NCBI RefSeq assembly: GCF_026625725.1
Contig: NZ_CP113060.1
Location: 2,610,001 to 2,674,000 of the forward strand
Source of the DNA: Pseudomonas sp. SL4(2022)
Lineage (GTDB): Bacteria > Pseudomonadota > Gammaproteobacteria > Pseudomonadales > Pseudomonadaceae
Reading direction: 5' to 3'
DNA length: 64,000 bases
Shown here: positions 43,441-53,280 of the stretch, one piece after another
Position numbering within the stretch: position 1 is the first letter of the stretch
Layout: the number at the start of each line of letters is the position of its first letter
The notes under the pieces: generated by a model
Databases searched by the model: none
The model's input: the letters and a program-made list of their open reading frames with translations, nothing else
What the model was told of the DNA's origin: nothing
Program-made: the position numbers and the translations under genes

Positions 43441-45459
43441 TTAGAGACCTGTGTCGGGGTGGCTGGTAGTCAGTGGCAGGCGCAGGGTGAAGCAGGTGCC
43501 TTGACCGGGCTTGGATTGCACCTCCATCTGCCCTTTATGGTTGTTGGTGATGATGAAGTAGGACACCGACAGGCCGAGTCCGGTGCCCTGACCGACCTCC
43601 TTGGTGGTGAAGAATGGTTCGAAGATGCGTTTGCGCACCAGCTCGGACATCCCGACACCGTTGTCCTCCACCTGGATTTCCACCCAGGGTGTTACCTGGC
43701 GTACGCGTAGGGTGATCTGCCCGGGCTGGCGGTTTTCGGTGCGCTGATGGATGGCCTGCGCGGCGTTCTTCAGCAGGTTGAGCAGCACCTGCTCCAACTC
43801 GTTGGCGGTTGCCGGTACCGTGGGCAGGTTCTCGGCAAAGTCACGCTCAATGGTCAGGCTCTTGAAGTCGAAACTCTCGGTCAGGTCGAAGTCGTTGCTG
43901 GCAATTTCCACTGCCTGATCAATCAAGGCTGGGAGGTTGCAGGGGGCCAGCTGGCGATCGCTGCGGCGGCTGAAGTTGAGCATGTGGCTGACGATTTTCG
44001 CTGCTCGGGTGCCGGCCTGCTGAATGCCGTCGAGCAAGCGTGGAATTTCCCGAGCGTTGAGGTAGCGGTCGATGGCTTGCAGGCTGATACCAGCCTGTTC
44101 GGCCTGCTCACGGTTCTTGTCCAGTTCGGGGGACAGGCGCCGGCGAATGTTCTGTACGTTGTGCAGGATCGCTCCCAGCGGGTTGTTGATTTCGTGTGCC
44201 ATGCCCGCGGCAAGGCCGCCAACCGAGAGCATTTTTTCCGATTGCACCATCATATCTTCCAGATTCAGGCGCTGAGTAATATCGTCGATACGGATGACCA
44301 CGCCGCGCCCACTGCTGCCCGTCAGCGGGTAAAAAGTCAGGGCAAAGTGGCGTTGTTGCTCGGGTTTACCCCAGGTCACGCGTTCGATCTTTTCTACATG
44401 GTGTTTTTCCACGGCGCGCTGCAGCTGTGTGATGAAGGGCTTGAGCGGTGGAAAGGCAAGAAAGATCGGTTGGTTAAGGGCTTCGTCCAGGCGCGTCCCC
44501 GAGAGGCTGCTGGCCTCCTGGTTCCACTGGGTGACATAGAGCTGCTCGTCGAGAGCGATCAGTGCCGAGGGCATGGAGTCGATGATGCTGTTGAGGTACT
44601 TCTGAAAGCCGGTGAGTTTTTTCTCGATCTTGCTGCGCACCTGCACCTCCAGTTCCAGCTTGCGGTTGGAGTGGCGGGTTTCCTCGGCCAGGTGCTGCGC
44701 CTGGTCGAACGCTTCCTGGGCGTCGTCACGGGCACGCTTGAGTTGCTGTTCGCGGGCTTCAATACGAATCAGCATGGTGTTAAAGGCATCAGCCAGGCTG
44801 CCGATCTCGTCGCGGTTGCCACGGCGAGCGCGCAGGGCATAGTTCTCTTCATGGGTGACTTGGCGTGACAGTTCTTCCAGGCGGCGGATGGGACGGGTAA
44901 TCAGGCGCCTTATCTGGCGTGAAACCAGCAGCCAGAGCAGCACGCTGAACGCCAGAATCACCCCGCTGGCGGTCAAGGTGCCGGTGTAGAAGACCCCAGG
45001 CAATTCGCTTGACGCAACCAGCAACAAGTGGCCGGAGTGGCCGGATGGCTGTGGCAGTTCGACCAGCTGGTTGATTCGAAACTCGCTGTGGCGCCAGGTT
45101 TCTACTTCCTCGATGCGCGGCGGCAGGTTTAGTTTTTCACCGCGTTGTAACTGCGCCAGGCTGCGGCCTCGGCTGTCATAGATCACAGCCGCACGCAGGG
45201 GGGCGTAGTCATCCAGGCGTTTGAGCAGTGCTTCGGCTGCGTCGTGTGAGCTCAATGCTTGGGTGCTGAGGGGCGGGCTGGCAATCAATCGCCCGAGGGT
45301 GTGCAAGGCCTGCGGGGCCACGCTTTCCTGGGATATCCAGTAGGCCGCGCTGATAAAGGCCAGGTTGGCCACCAGCATGACGGCGGCCAGCAAGGCCAGC
45401 AGGGCGACCAGCAGTTTGCGGCCTACCGGAAGATTCTCAAGACGCTGGCGCAGGGGCAT
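43441..45459 (-). CDS. membrane sensor histidine kinase (HAMP-PAS-HisKA-HATPase)
   Basis: A 672-residue kinase. Membrane helices lie near residues 15-42 and 160-181 and enclose a periplasmic sensor of about 115 residues. HAMP covers about 181-235, a coiled coil 235-285 and a PAS domain 285-400. The phosphorylated His is H422 in AHEINNPLG. The ATP-binding domain has NLLKNAAQAI (near 561), DNGVG (599-603), FEPFFTTK (614-621) and GTGLGLSV (625-632). By position it corresponds to P. aeruginosa PA4398, reported to influence swarming and biofilms. No receiver gene is directly adjacent; the nearest is 46464-47429. Confidence 0.93.
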   Translation of the reverse strand: MPLRQRLENLPVGRKLLVALLALLAAVMLVANLAFISAAYWISQESVAPQALHTLGRLIASPPLSTQALSSHDAAEALLKRLDDYAPLRAAVIYDSRGRSLAQLQRGEKLNLPPRIEEVETWRHSEFRINQLVELPQPSGHSGHLLLVASSELPGVFYTGTLTASGVILAFSVLLWLLVSRQIRRLITRPIRRLEELSRQVTHEENYALRARRGNRDEIGSLADAFNTMLIRIEAREQQLKRARDDAQEAFDQAQHLAEETRHSNRKLELEVQVRSKIEKKLTGFQKYLNSIIDSMPSALIALDEQLYVTQWNQEASSLSGTRLDEALNQPIFLAFPPLKPFITQLQRAVEKHHVEKIERVTWGKPEQQRHFALTFYPLTGSSGRGVVIRIDDITQRLNLEDMMVQSEKMLSVGGLAAGMAHEINNPLGAILHNVQNIRRRLSPELDKNREQAEQAGISLQAIDRYLNAREIPRLLDGIQQAGTRAAKIVSHMLNFSRRSDRQLAPCNLPALIDQAVEIASNDFDLTESFDFKSLTIERDFAENLPTVPATANELEQVLLNLLKNAAQAIHQRTENRQPGQITLRVRQVTPWVEIQVEDNGVGMSELVRKRIFEPFFTTKEVGQGTGLGLSVSYFIITNNHKGQMEVQSKPGQGTCFTLRLPLTTSHPDTGL

Positions 45460-45542
45460 GGTTATGCATGTCGTGAAGTTGGACGTAGAGGCAGGTTAGG
45501 GGCTGATGAGGTGCGTGCGCAAGCCAGGAAACATCAGCCGCC

Positions 45543-46463
<921 letters not shown>

Positions 46464-47429
46464 TTATTGCGGCAAGGACAGGCGCAACGCGGTCACCAGT
46501 CCGGTGCTGTGTGATTCGGGCAGTATCCGGGTTGCGTGGTCGGTAATCTGGTCCGGGGTGATGGGGAGGCCTTTTGCATCAAGCCCCACCAGGCTGATAC
46601 CGGCCTTGAGGCTGATAAAGCCTTCGCTGGTCTTGAAGGCCTTGAGGTTGATGCCTTCATGCAGGCGTTTGAAGCTGCTGGGTGAGCACTCATGCAGATC
46701 GGCCAGCAAGGTAATCAGGCCGAAGTGGCACTCATCCAGGCGTACCAGAACATCCAGCGGCCGCACCAGTTGTTGCAGGCGCCGGGCCACGCCGGTCAGC
46801 AGTTCGTTGTAGAAGGCATCGCCATGCCGCTGGTGCAGCTCATGCATGTCCTGTAGGCCAATCAGCAGGTAGCAGAGCGCGCCGCCACGGGATTCAACCT
46901 GGCGCAGGCTGTCGAGCATCTTCTGGTGCAGGTAGCGGTTGTTGCCCAGGCCGGTGAGCGGATCGATCAGGTTGCGCTTTTCCAGGCTGGCGATGTTTTC
47001 GGTGAGCAGGCGGTTTTCCTGCAACAGGCGTTGCAGGGTGTTGCACAGGCGATCGGCGGCGAAGATGCGCGGCACCAGTTGTTCGTTCATCGCGGCCTTG
47101 CTGATGAAGTCATCGACACCGCTGTCGAAGGCTTCACCCAAGACGTTTTCGCCTTCCTTGCCGGTGAGCAGGATGACGTAGGTGTAGTGATGAGCCATTT
47201 CGTCGAACTGGCGTACTTTCACGGTCAGCTCCAGGCCGTTCATCTCCGGCATCAGCCAGTCGGCGAGCAGCACACTGGCCGGGCGCTGCTCCAGCAGGCT
47301 GATGGCTTCGGCGGCGCTGCTGGCAAAACGCAGATCCTGATAGCCCGCCTGGGTCAGGACGCGCCCGATCATGGCGCTGGAGAACTTGGCGTCATCGACG
47401 ACCAAAATGCTCAGGTGGGGGTTCGGCAT
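46464..47429 (-). CDS. response regulator with degenerate GGDEF domain
   Basis: A 321-residue two-domain regulator. The receiver (residues 5-125) has DD in ILVVDDAK, phospho-acceptor D57 in LLADWLMPEMNG, and the conserved Lys in FISKAA. A short coiled coil leads to a GGDEF-fold domain that opens LIDPLTGLGNNRYL (154-167). The active-site loop reads DECHF at 232-236 instead of GGDEF, so it should not make cyclic di-GMP. It may bind the nucleotide or a partner protein. By position it equals P. aeruginosa PA4396. The neighbour on the other side is YajQ, a cyclic-di-GMP-binding family. Confidence 0.88.
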   Translation of the reverse strand: MPNPHLSILVVDDAKFSSAMIGRVLTQAGYQDLRFASSAAEAISLLEQRPASVLLADWLMPEMNGLELTVKVRQFDEMAHHYTYVILLTGKEGENVLGEAFDSGVDDFISKAAMNEQLVPRIFAADRLCNTLQRLLQENRLLTENIASLEKRNLIDPLTGLGNNRYLHQKMLDSLRQVESRGGALCYLLIGLQDMHELHQRHGDAFYNELLTGVARRLQQLVRPLDVLVRLDECHFGLITLLADLHECSPSSFKRLHEGINLKAFKTSEGFISLKAGISLVGLDAKGLPITPDQITDHATRILPESHSTGLVTALRLSLPQ

Positions 47430-47579
47430 GTGCAGGCTCGCTAGGGTAAATCACAAGGACCCGCGACTTCGCCGGGCAGTGTTTGTTGCTCCCGCTATAT
47501 AATGGCCGGGTTTTTTTATCGTCAAGCCAGGCGTGTCCCATTCGTGATGCAGGGCGCGCCGTCTATCTGGAGCAAACCC

Positions 47580-48059
47580 ATGCCTTCGTTCGACGTGGTG
47601 TCCGAGCTGGACAAACATGAAGTTACCAACGCCATCGATAACGCCATCAAAGAGCTGGAACGTCGCTATGACCTGCGTGGTAAAGGTAGCTTTGAGCTGA
47701 AAGAGCTGACTGTCAACCTGACGGCCGATGCGGATTTTCAGTTAGAACAGCTGATTGAGATTCTCAAGCTGGCGCTGGTCAAGCGCAAGATCGATGTGCA
47801 GTGTCTGGAGTTCAAGGACGCCTATGCGTCGGGCAAGAGCGTCAAGCAGGAGGTGATTCTGCGCGAGGGCATCGAGAAAGAGCTGGCGAAGAAGATCGTC
47901 GCTCATATCAAAGACAGCAAGCTCAAGGTCCAGGCTGCTATCCAGGGTGAGCAGGTGCGTATTACTGGCAAGAAGCGCGATGATCTGCAAGAAGCAATCG
48001 CCTCGCTGCGCGCCAAGGAATTCGGCATGCCGCTGCAGTTCAACAACTTCCGCGATTAA
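47580..48059 (+). CDS. yajQ: YajQ-family nucleotide-binding protein
   Basis: A 159-residue cytoplasmic protein made of two ferredoxin-like halves. [22 protein letters not shown] starts it, with [14 protein letters not shown] and [34 protein letters not shown] further on, and it ends FNNFRD. Members in Xanthomonas and Pseudomonas bind cyclic di-GMP and act on a transcription factor. ATG 47580 fits family N-termini, while the longer frame from 47502 does not. It diverges from the response regulator gene across about 150 bases. Confidence 0.93.
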   Translation: MPSFDVVSELDKHEVTNAIDNAIKELERRYDLRGKGSFELKELTVNLTADADFQLEQLIEILKLALVKRKIDVQCLEFKDAYASGKSVKQEVILREGIEKELAKKIVAHIKDSKLKVQAAIQGEQVRITGKKRDDLQEAIASLRAKEFGMPLQFNNFRD

Positions 48060-48157
48060 ACCCTTGTCGCCACATGGCGTCGCACACGGCTCGATGCGTC
48101 TGACCGTCATGGCTTGCCATGGCGGTTGCCTTTAAAGCTGAGGAAAAAGGAGCACCC

Positions 48158-48988
48158 ATGGAAATGAATGTCGAGCAATTGGCCAAGGTGTCGGAGGCCT
48201 GGCTGCCTGTGGTACTGGAGTACAGCGGTAAGCTTGCGCTGGCGCTGATTACTTTTCTGATCGGTTGGTGGCTGGTCGGTAAGCTGACCACCAGCATTGG
48301 CCGTTTGCTGTCTCTGCGTCAGGTAGATCGCGCCCTCGGCAGCTTTATCGGCAGCTTGGTCAGTATCGTCCTCAAAGTCTTGCTGATGATCAGTGTGGCG
48401 TCGATGGTGGGGGTTGAAACCACCTCGTTTATCGCCATGATCGGTGCGGCAGGCCTGGCGATTGGTCTGGCGCTGCAGGGCAGTCTGGCTAACTTTGCCG
48501 GAGGCGTGCTGATCATGCTGTTCCGGCCGTTCCGTGCCGGGGACTGGATTGAGGCACAGGGCGTGGCGGGAAGCGTCGACAGCATCCAGATTTTCCATAC
48601 CACGCTGAAAACGGCGGACAACAAGGTCGTGATCGTACCCAACGGCAGTCTGTCAAACGGCCACATCACCAACTACTCCCGCGAAGCGTTCCGTCGCGTG
48701 GATATCAACCTGGGCATCGACTACGCCAGTGATATCAAGCAGGCCCGTGAGGTTCTCTTGACGATTGCCGCCGACCCGCGGGTGCAGCGTGATCCCGAGC
48801 CAGTGGTGCTGGTGACCGGGCTGGGTGAGAGTGCCATCAACCTGTCGTTGCGTGTCTGGGTCGCCACTGCGGATTTCTGGCCGGTGACGTTTACGTTTAC
48901 CGAGTTGGCCAAGGAGCGCTTAACCGAGGCGGGTATTGGTATTCCGTTCCCGCAACGGGTGGTGCATCTGGTGCAGCAGGCGGGTTGA
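48158..48988 (+). CDS. mscS: MscS-family small-conductance mechanosensitive channel
   Basis: A 276-residue channel subunit with three N-terminal helices (about 20-40, 60-85, 88-115). The third, pore-lining helix is the Gly/Ala-rich AMIGAAGLAIGLALQGSLANFAGGVLIMLFRPF. A cytoplasmic beta domain (GDWIEAQGVAGSVDSIQIF, VVIVPNGSLSNGHITNYSRE) follows. It forms a heptamer that releases solutes on osmotic downshift. ATG 48158 is preceded by AAAGGAG. A terminator shared with ampG follows. Confidence 0.93.
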   Translation: MEMNVEQLAKVSEAWLPVVLEYSGKLALALITFLIGWWLVGKLTTSIGRLLSLRQVDRALGSFIGSLVSIVLKVLLMISVASMVGVETTSFIAMIGAAGLAIGLALQGSLANFAGGVLIMLFRPFRAGDWIEAQGVAGSVDSIQIFHTTLKTADNKVVIVPNGSLSNGHITNYSREAFRRVDINLGIDYASDIKQAREVLLTIAADPRVQRDPEPVVLVTGLGESAINLSLRVWVATADFWPVTFTFTELAKERLTEAGIGIPFPQRVVHLVQQAG

Positions 48989-48998
48989 ACCGCCTGGT

Positions 48999-49027
48999 AA
49001 AAAGCCCCGCTCAGGCGGGGCTTTTTT
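48999..49027. terminator. rho-independent terminator between mscS and ampG
   Basis: GCCCCGC/GCGGGGC stem with A-run and T-run. The ampG stop codon (49026-49028) lies partly in its T-run, so for the leftward transcript the hairpin begins immediately after the coding region. Confidence 0.88.
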
Positions 49028-50570
49028 ATGCCTGTTCGGCCGAGCTGAGTGGCTCCGGCGGGACAGGCTGGGTGCGTTCTCGTCGCCACTGCAACAGGAT
49101 CAGGATCAGTGTCGGTACGCCAAGCAGGGCTGTGGCCAGGAAGAATTCAGCGTAACCGAGCTTCTCCACCATCACGCCAGAGTATCCACCGATCAGTCGC
49201 GGTAGCAGCAGCATGATTGAGCTGAGCAGGGCGTATTGGGTGGCGGAGAACTTGAGGTTGGTCAGGCTCGACAGGTAGGCAACGAAGGCGGCTGTGGCCA
49301 GCCCGGCACTGAAGTTATCGGCAGAGATGGTCAGAATCAGCATCTGCACATCAGGCCCCATGCCAGCGAGCATGAGGAACAGCAGGTTGGTGGCGGCAGA
49401 CGCCGCACCGCCGATGAACAGAATGGGCAAAATGCCAAAACGCACGATCAGCAAGCCGCCGATACCTGCACCAACCAAGGTCATGACCAGGCCGAAGAGT
49501 TTGCTGACGCTGGCGATCTGGTCCTTGGTAAAGCCCTGATCGATGTAGAACACGTTGGCCATCACGCCCATTACCGTATCTGACATGCGGTAGGTGGCGA
49601 TCAGCCCCAGCAGCAGAAAGGCCTGCCAGCGGTAACGCACAATGAAATCGTTGACAGGCGTGAGCACCGGCGCCAAACCGCGGCGACCCATGGACGACAG
49701 GCACAGCGCCGTCAGGATGGTGTACAGCAGGGCGCGCAAAAAGGCGCGATCCTCCAGCAGCAGGTTGAGCAGAGTCGCTTCACCATTGATGAGGCTGGCA
49801 AAGTCGGTGTTGTAGAACTGGGTGAACATGGCTGGTACGGAAACCAGCAAGACGATCAATACCAGTACGGACACGATCTGGTGGCTGAAGCCGTAGCGCG
49901 CGGCAGCCAGTTGGGTGCGCAATGGTACATCGGGTTCGCGCATCCACAGGCTGGTGAGCAGGCCTGGCAGCATCAGCAAGGCAAACAGCAGGTAGGTGCC
50001 AGCCCATGCGGCATGCTGGTAGAGCAAGGCGGTTGAGCCAAATCCTTCGGCGAAATACAGGGCACCCGCGGTTGCCAGCAGGGCGGCGACGCGGTAACCC
50101 GCCATGTAGCTGGCGGCAAGGGCGGCCTGTCGGGTGTCGTCAACGATTTCCAGGCGGTAGGCATCGACAGCGATGTCCTGAGTCGCAGAGGCAAACGCCA
50201 CCAATACGGCCAGGGAAATCAGCCAGGTCAGGTGGGTTTGCGGGTCGCACAGGGCCATGCCGGCAAGACCAATAGCGATCAGCAGTTGCGATAGCACCAG
50301 CCAGGAGCGGCGGCGACCCAGCTTGCCGAGCAGTGGCAGGCGCCACTGGTCGAGAAGGGGTGACCAGACCCATTTAAAGGCATAGGCCAAGCCGATCAGG
50401 CTGGCGAAACCAATGGTTTCTCGCGCGACACCGGCTTCGCGCAACCAGACAGATAGGGTGGAGAACACCAGCATATATGGCAGGCCAGCGGCGAACCCTA
50501 GAAGCAACAGCACCAATGTGGAGGGGCTGGAGTAGGCAGCAATGGCGTCGCGCCAGCTTTTACGGGGCAT
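49026..50570 (-). CDS. ampG: muropeptide permease AmpG (MFS)
   Basis: A 514-residue major facilitator protein with 12-14 expected membrane helices. It starts MPRKSWRDAIAAYSSP and has GLPYMLVFSTLSVWLREAGV, GFASLIGLAYAFKWVWSPLLDQ and GRRRSWLVLSQLLIAIGL, all close to AmpG. It imports GlcNAc-anhydroMurNAc peptides released by wall turnover; in Pseudomonas this recycling controls AmpR and beta-lactamase induction. The start is ATG 50570; the frame reaching 50852 crosses the inverted-repeat element and the neighbouring gene. Confidence 0.93.
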   Translation of the reverse strand: MPRKSWRDAIAAYSSPSTLVLLLLGFAAGLPYMLVFSTLSVWLREAGVARETIGFASLIGLAYAFKWVWSPLLDQWRLPLLGKLGRRRSWLVLSQLLIAIGLAGMALCDPQTHLTWLISLAVLVAFASATQDIAVDAYRLEIVDDTRQAALAASYMAGYRVAALLATAGALYFAEGFGSTALLYQHAAWAGTYLLFALLMLPGLLTSLWMREPDVPLRTQLAAARYGFSHQIVSVLVLIVLLVSVPAMFTQFYNTDFASLINGEATLLNLLLEDRAFLRALLYTILTALCLSSMGRRGLAPVLTPVNDFIVRYRWQAFLLLGLIATYRMSDTVMGVMANVFYIDQGFTKDQIASVSKLFGLVMTLVGAGIGGLLIVRFGILPILFIGGAASAATNLLFLMLAGMGPDVQMLILTISADNFSAGLATAAFVAYLSSLTNLKFSATQYALLSSIMLLLPRLIGGYSGVMVEKLGYAEFFLATALLGVPTLILILLQWRRERTQPVPPEPLSSAEQA

Positions 50571-50614
50571 TGAAGGGGTATCAGCCTGAGTTTGACCTAT
50601 TAAAGGGCGCACTC

Positions 50615-50706
50615 TAGGGGCTGTTACCGTTTTAGCGCAAGCCGCGTTGCCGCTAAAAATCTCGCCAGGCTCCTGCGCGGTCGCGATAAAACGGCAACAG
50701 CCCCTA
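50615..50706. mobile_element. 92-bp MITE-like element with 24-bp terminal inverted repeats
   Basis: Left end 50615-50638 and right end 50683-50706 are inverted repeats matching at 22 of 24 positions (TAGGGGCTGTTRCCGTTTTA plus four bases). The outermost TA on each side would fit a TA target site. No coding potential. The final TA forms part of the stop codon of the alkyltransferase-like gene. Folded as RNA it makes a long hairpin between that gene and ampG. I recall similar sequences in other Pseudomonas genomes but cannot confirm this here. Confidence 0.65.
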
Positions 50707-51096
50707 CTTGCTGTGCTCCATTGGTCGCCAGCCATAGCGCGGCATATCCACCCTGTCGTTGTGGATTTGCACGCCTTCGTCACGCAGCCGGATGCGCTGC
50801 TCGGTGCCGCCGGGGCTGCCTGCGGGCAGGCTGATGCGCCCGTTCGCCGCAATCACGCGGTGCCAGGGCAGTGTACTGCCCTCGGGCAACTGACTGAGCG
50901 TGCGTGCGACCCAGCGCGCCGCACGCCCCAGGCCGGCATAAGTCGCCAACTGGCCATAGCTCACCACACTGCCGGCCGGCACTTGGGCCAGCACGTTATA
51001 CAGTGCGCCACGCCGTGCGTCGTGGCTTGCTGTCGGACGGGCTGACGCGGCATGCTTCGCTCCCTGTTCTGGCTGGCTGTCTGGCGCTTCCATCAT
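50704..51096 (-). CDS. alkyltransferase-like (ATL) DNA-base flipping protein
   Basis: A 130-residue protein of the MGMT C-terminal fold. VLAQVPAGSVVSYGQLATYAGLGRAARWVARTL contains the DNA-binding helix with the Tyr and Arg used to flip O6-alkylguanine. The catalytic PCHR motif is PWHR at residues 77-80, with Trp replacing the alkyl-accepting Cys. Such ATL proteins bind alkylated guanine and hand it to nucleotide excision repair rather than repairing it themselves. Start is ATG 51096 or 51093. Its stop codon lies in the repeat element. Its start overlaps the divergent DUF481 gene's start. Confidence 0.85.
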   Translation of the reverse strand: MMEAPDSQPEQGAKHAASARPTASHDARRGALYNVLAQVPAGSVVSYGQLATYAGLGRAARWVARTLSQLPEGSTLPWHRVIAANGRISLPAGSPGGTEQRIRLRDEGVQIHNDRVDMPRYGWRPMEHSK

Positions 51097-52093
51097 GTTG
51101 CTACGTTCCCTGTTGTGCTTGTTGATTACTCTGCTGTGTACGCCCGCCTGGGCGGATACGGTATGGCTGAATAATGGTGATCGGCTGACGGGGGAGATCA
51201 TTCTTCTGGATGGCGGCAAGCTGGCGTTGAAAACCAAGTACGCCGGACAGGTGCTGATTGCCTGGAAGGATATCGACACCCTGCGCTCGGAGAAACCCTT
51301 GCTGGTCAGGCGTGAGGGTTTCGACAGCGAGCAGAGCAAACAATTGGAAGCCGCCGGCAAAGGCATGGTGCGTATGGTTAATGCCAGTACCCAGACCATT
51401 CCCCTGGCCAGCATCAATCGTCTTATACCGCCGCGTCCGTTGCTGCGTGACCGGGTTTGGGAGGGCAACCTGGACGCCAAGCTGGACATGAAGCGTGATG
51501 ACAGCGAGACCGACGAATGGAAGCTCAAAGGTAATACTCGCGTTGAGCATGGCCGTTGGCGGCATGTGCTCAGCAGCGAGTTGGAGCGCAAGGTCAAGAA
51601 TGATGTGAAGACTGCGGACAACTGGCAGCTGGAGTATGACCTTGACCGTTTTCTGACGGACCAATGGTTCTGGCGGGTCGGTGTGGAGCATGACGAGGAT
51701 GAGTTTGCCTTGTTTTCGCGTCAGCGCACCTTCGGTGCAGGTCCCGGTTATCGCTTTTGGGATAACGAACTGGGACGTTTTGACATGATTACCCAGTTCA
51801 ACCGCACGCAGATGCGCAGCAGTCTGGGCGAGCTGGATTTCAATACCTATTCGCTGGAGTGGGATTACAAGCGCTTGCTCTGGGGTACTCGGCTAGAGCT
51901 GTACAGCAATGCGGAGCTGCAGGTGCCTGAGATTGAACAGGTGGACTATGTGCTCGATGGCGAGGTGGGGCTGCGATATCGGCTCAACGACTGGGCGCGG
52001 TTGTCGCTGTTGTATGAGTTGGATATGGCGCGTGGTTTGGGTCAGACCTCCAGCGAGCGACGTTATCTGCTCGGAGTGGGGGTCGGTTGGTAG
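51095..52093 (+). CDS. DUF481 outer-membrane protein, first copy
   Basis: A 332-residue protein with a signal peptide cleaved after TPAWA. A conserved N-terminal part (DTVWLNNGDRLTGEIILLDGG) is followed by a DUF481/YdiY-like beta-barrel with alternating patterns such as LEYDLDRFLTDQWFWRVGVEHD and PGYRFWDNELGRFDM. It ends in GVGVGW, whose C-terminal aromatic residue is typical for BAM-inserted barrels. Function unknown; E. coli YdiY is salt- or acid-induced. Its start codon overlaps the divergent ATL gene's start codon. Confidence 0.85.
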   Translation: MLLRSLLCLLITLLCTPAWADTVWLNNGDRLTGEIILLDGGKLALKTKYAGQVLIAWKDIDTLRSEKPLLVRREGFDSEQSKQLEAAGKGMVRMVNASTQTIPLASINRLIPPRPLLRDRVWEGNLDAKLDMKRDDSETDEWKLKGNTRVEHGRWRHVLSSELERKVKNDVKTADNWQLEYDLDRFLTDQWFWRVGVEHDEDEFALFSRQRTFGAGPGYRFWDNELGRFDMITQFNRTQMRSSLGELDFNTYSLEWDYKRLLWGTRLELYSNAELQVPEIEQVDYVLDGEVGLRYRLNDWARLSLLYELDMARGLGQTSSERRYLLGVGVGW

Positions 52094-52209
52094 CGTCTCA
52101 GGGGTTCTAAGCTGAACACGTGGGGCTTCTGTCGGTCAGTGCTTGCTCTTGCGGTGTGCATACGGATAATGCGCGACCTTTCGCAAACCCGAGACAGATT
52201 CCTTTTCGT

Positions 52210-53214
52210 ATGTTTTCCAGAACCCTGCTGTGCCTGGCCCTGAGTGCCGCGACAACCTCGGCGTTGGCCGATACCGTTTGGCTGAAGAATGGTGACCGCC
52301 TGAGCGGCAAGATCAAGTTCTACGACGGTGGCAAATTGCTGCTGGAAACGGATTACGGCGGTGCCATTGCGCTGGACTGGCGCAAGATCGCCACGCTGGA
52401 AAGTGATCAGGAACTGTTGGTCAAGGAGAGCGCGGTACACGGCGAGCGCGCCAAGTCCTTGCAGCCTGCCGAACCTGGCAAGGTCACGCTGGCCAATGGT
52501 GAGGCGCCGAAAACCATTGAGCTGGCCAGTATTCAACAGATCCTTAAGCCCAAGCCGCTGGTCGAGGATTTCATCTGGAAAGGTAATGTGGATGCCTCGC
52601 TGGATTACAAGCGCGCCGAGCGTGATACCGACGACTATGACGTCAGCCTGAAAACCCAGGCTCGTCATGGTCTGTGGCGGCACAATGGCAAGGCCGAGTA
52701 CAACCGCGAGTTCCAGAACGATGTAGAAACGACCAATAACTGGAGTGCTGAGTACGCGCTGGACCGTTTCCTGACCGAACACTGGTTCTGGCAAGGTAGG
52801 CTGGAGTACAAACGTGATCACTTGGAGGACCTGCGTCGCCAGCGTACCGTGGGTAGCGGTCCGGGTTACCAGTTCTGGGATAACGAGCTGGGCGCCTTCT
52901 CCGTGGCCGGCCTGCTTAACCGCACTGACTACGAATATGCCAATGGCGAGAACGACAACTTCTATGCCGTCAGCATGAAGTGGGATTACAACCGTTATCT
53001 GGTCGGTAAGAGTGTCGAACTGTTCAGCGATGGCGAAGTGGGTAAGCCGCTGGCCAACGCCGCTGACTACACCCTGGATGCCGCTGTGGGCCTGCGCTAC
53101 AAGCTGACCGACTGGGCCTCGCTGAATATGAAGGCCGAGAAAGACCTGGTCAGCGGCTCGGAAGGTGAGTTGGACGAAACCCGCTACAGCCTGGGTTTTG
53201 GCGTGGGTTGGTAA
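52210..53214 (+). CDS. DUF481 outer-membrane protein, second copy
   Basis: A 334-residue paralogue of the gene just upstream. The signal peptide is MFSRTLLCLALSAATTSALA. DTVWLKNGDRLSGKIKFYDGG, WSAEYALDRFLTEHWFWQGRLEYKRD and PGYQFWDNELGAFSV line up with the first copy, and the end GFGVGW again carries the barrel signal. The two copies arose by an old tandem duplication. The gap of 116 bases could contain its own promoter. ATG 52210 was chosen because the signal peptide starts there. Confidence 0.85.
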   Translation: MFSRTLLCLALSAATTSALADTVWLKNGDRLSGKIKFYDGGKLLLETDYGGAIALDWRKIATLESDQELLVKESAVHGERAKSLQPAEPGKVTLANGEAPKTIELASIQQILKPKPLVEDFIWKGNVDASLDYKRAERDTDDYDVSLKTQARHGLWRHNGKAEYNREFQNDVETTNNWSAEYALDRFLTEHWFWQGRLEYKRDHLEDLRRQRTVGSGPGYQFWDNELGAFSVAGLLNRTDYEYANGENDNFYAVSMKWDYNRYLVGKSVELFSDGEVGKPLANAADYTLDAAVGLRYKLTDWASLNMKAEKDLVSGSEGELDETRYSLGFGVGW

Positions 53215-53228
53215 GGTCTTAGTCGCAT

Positions 53229-53257
53229 AAAAAAGCCCCGCGTTTGCGGGGCTTTTT
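53229..53257. terminator. rho-independent terminator between DUF481 and SDR genes
   Basis: AAAAGCCCCGC pairs with GCGGGGCTTTT around a short loop, and a T-run follows. It lies between converging genes. Confidence 0.88.
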
Positions 53258-53280
53258 GTTTGTAGCTGCCGATCTTGCGA

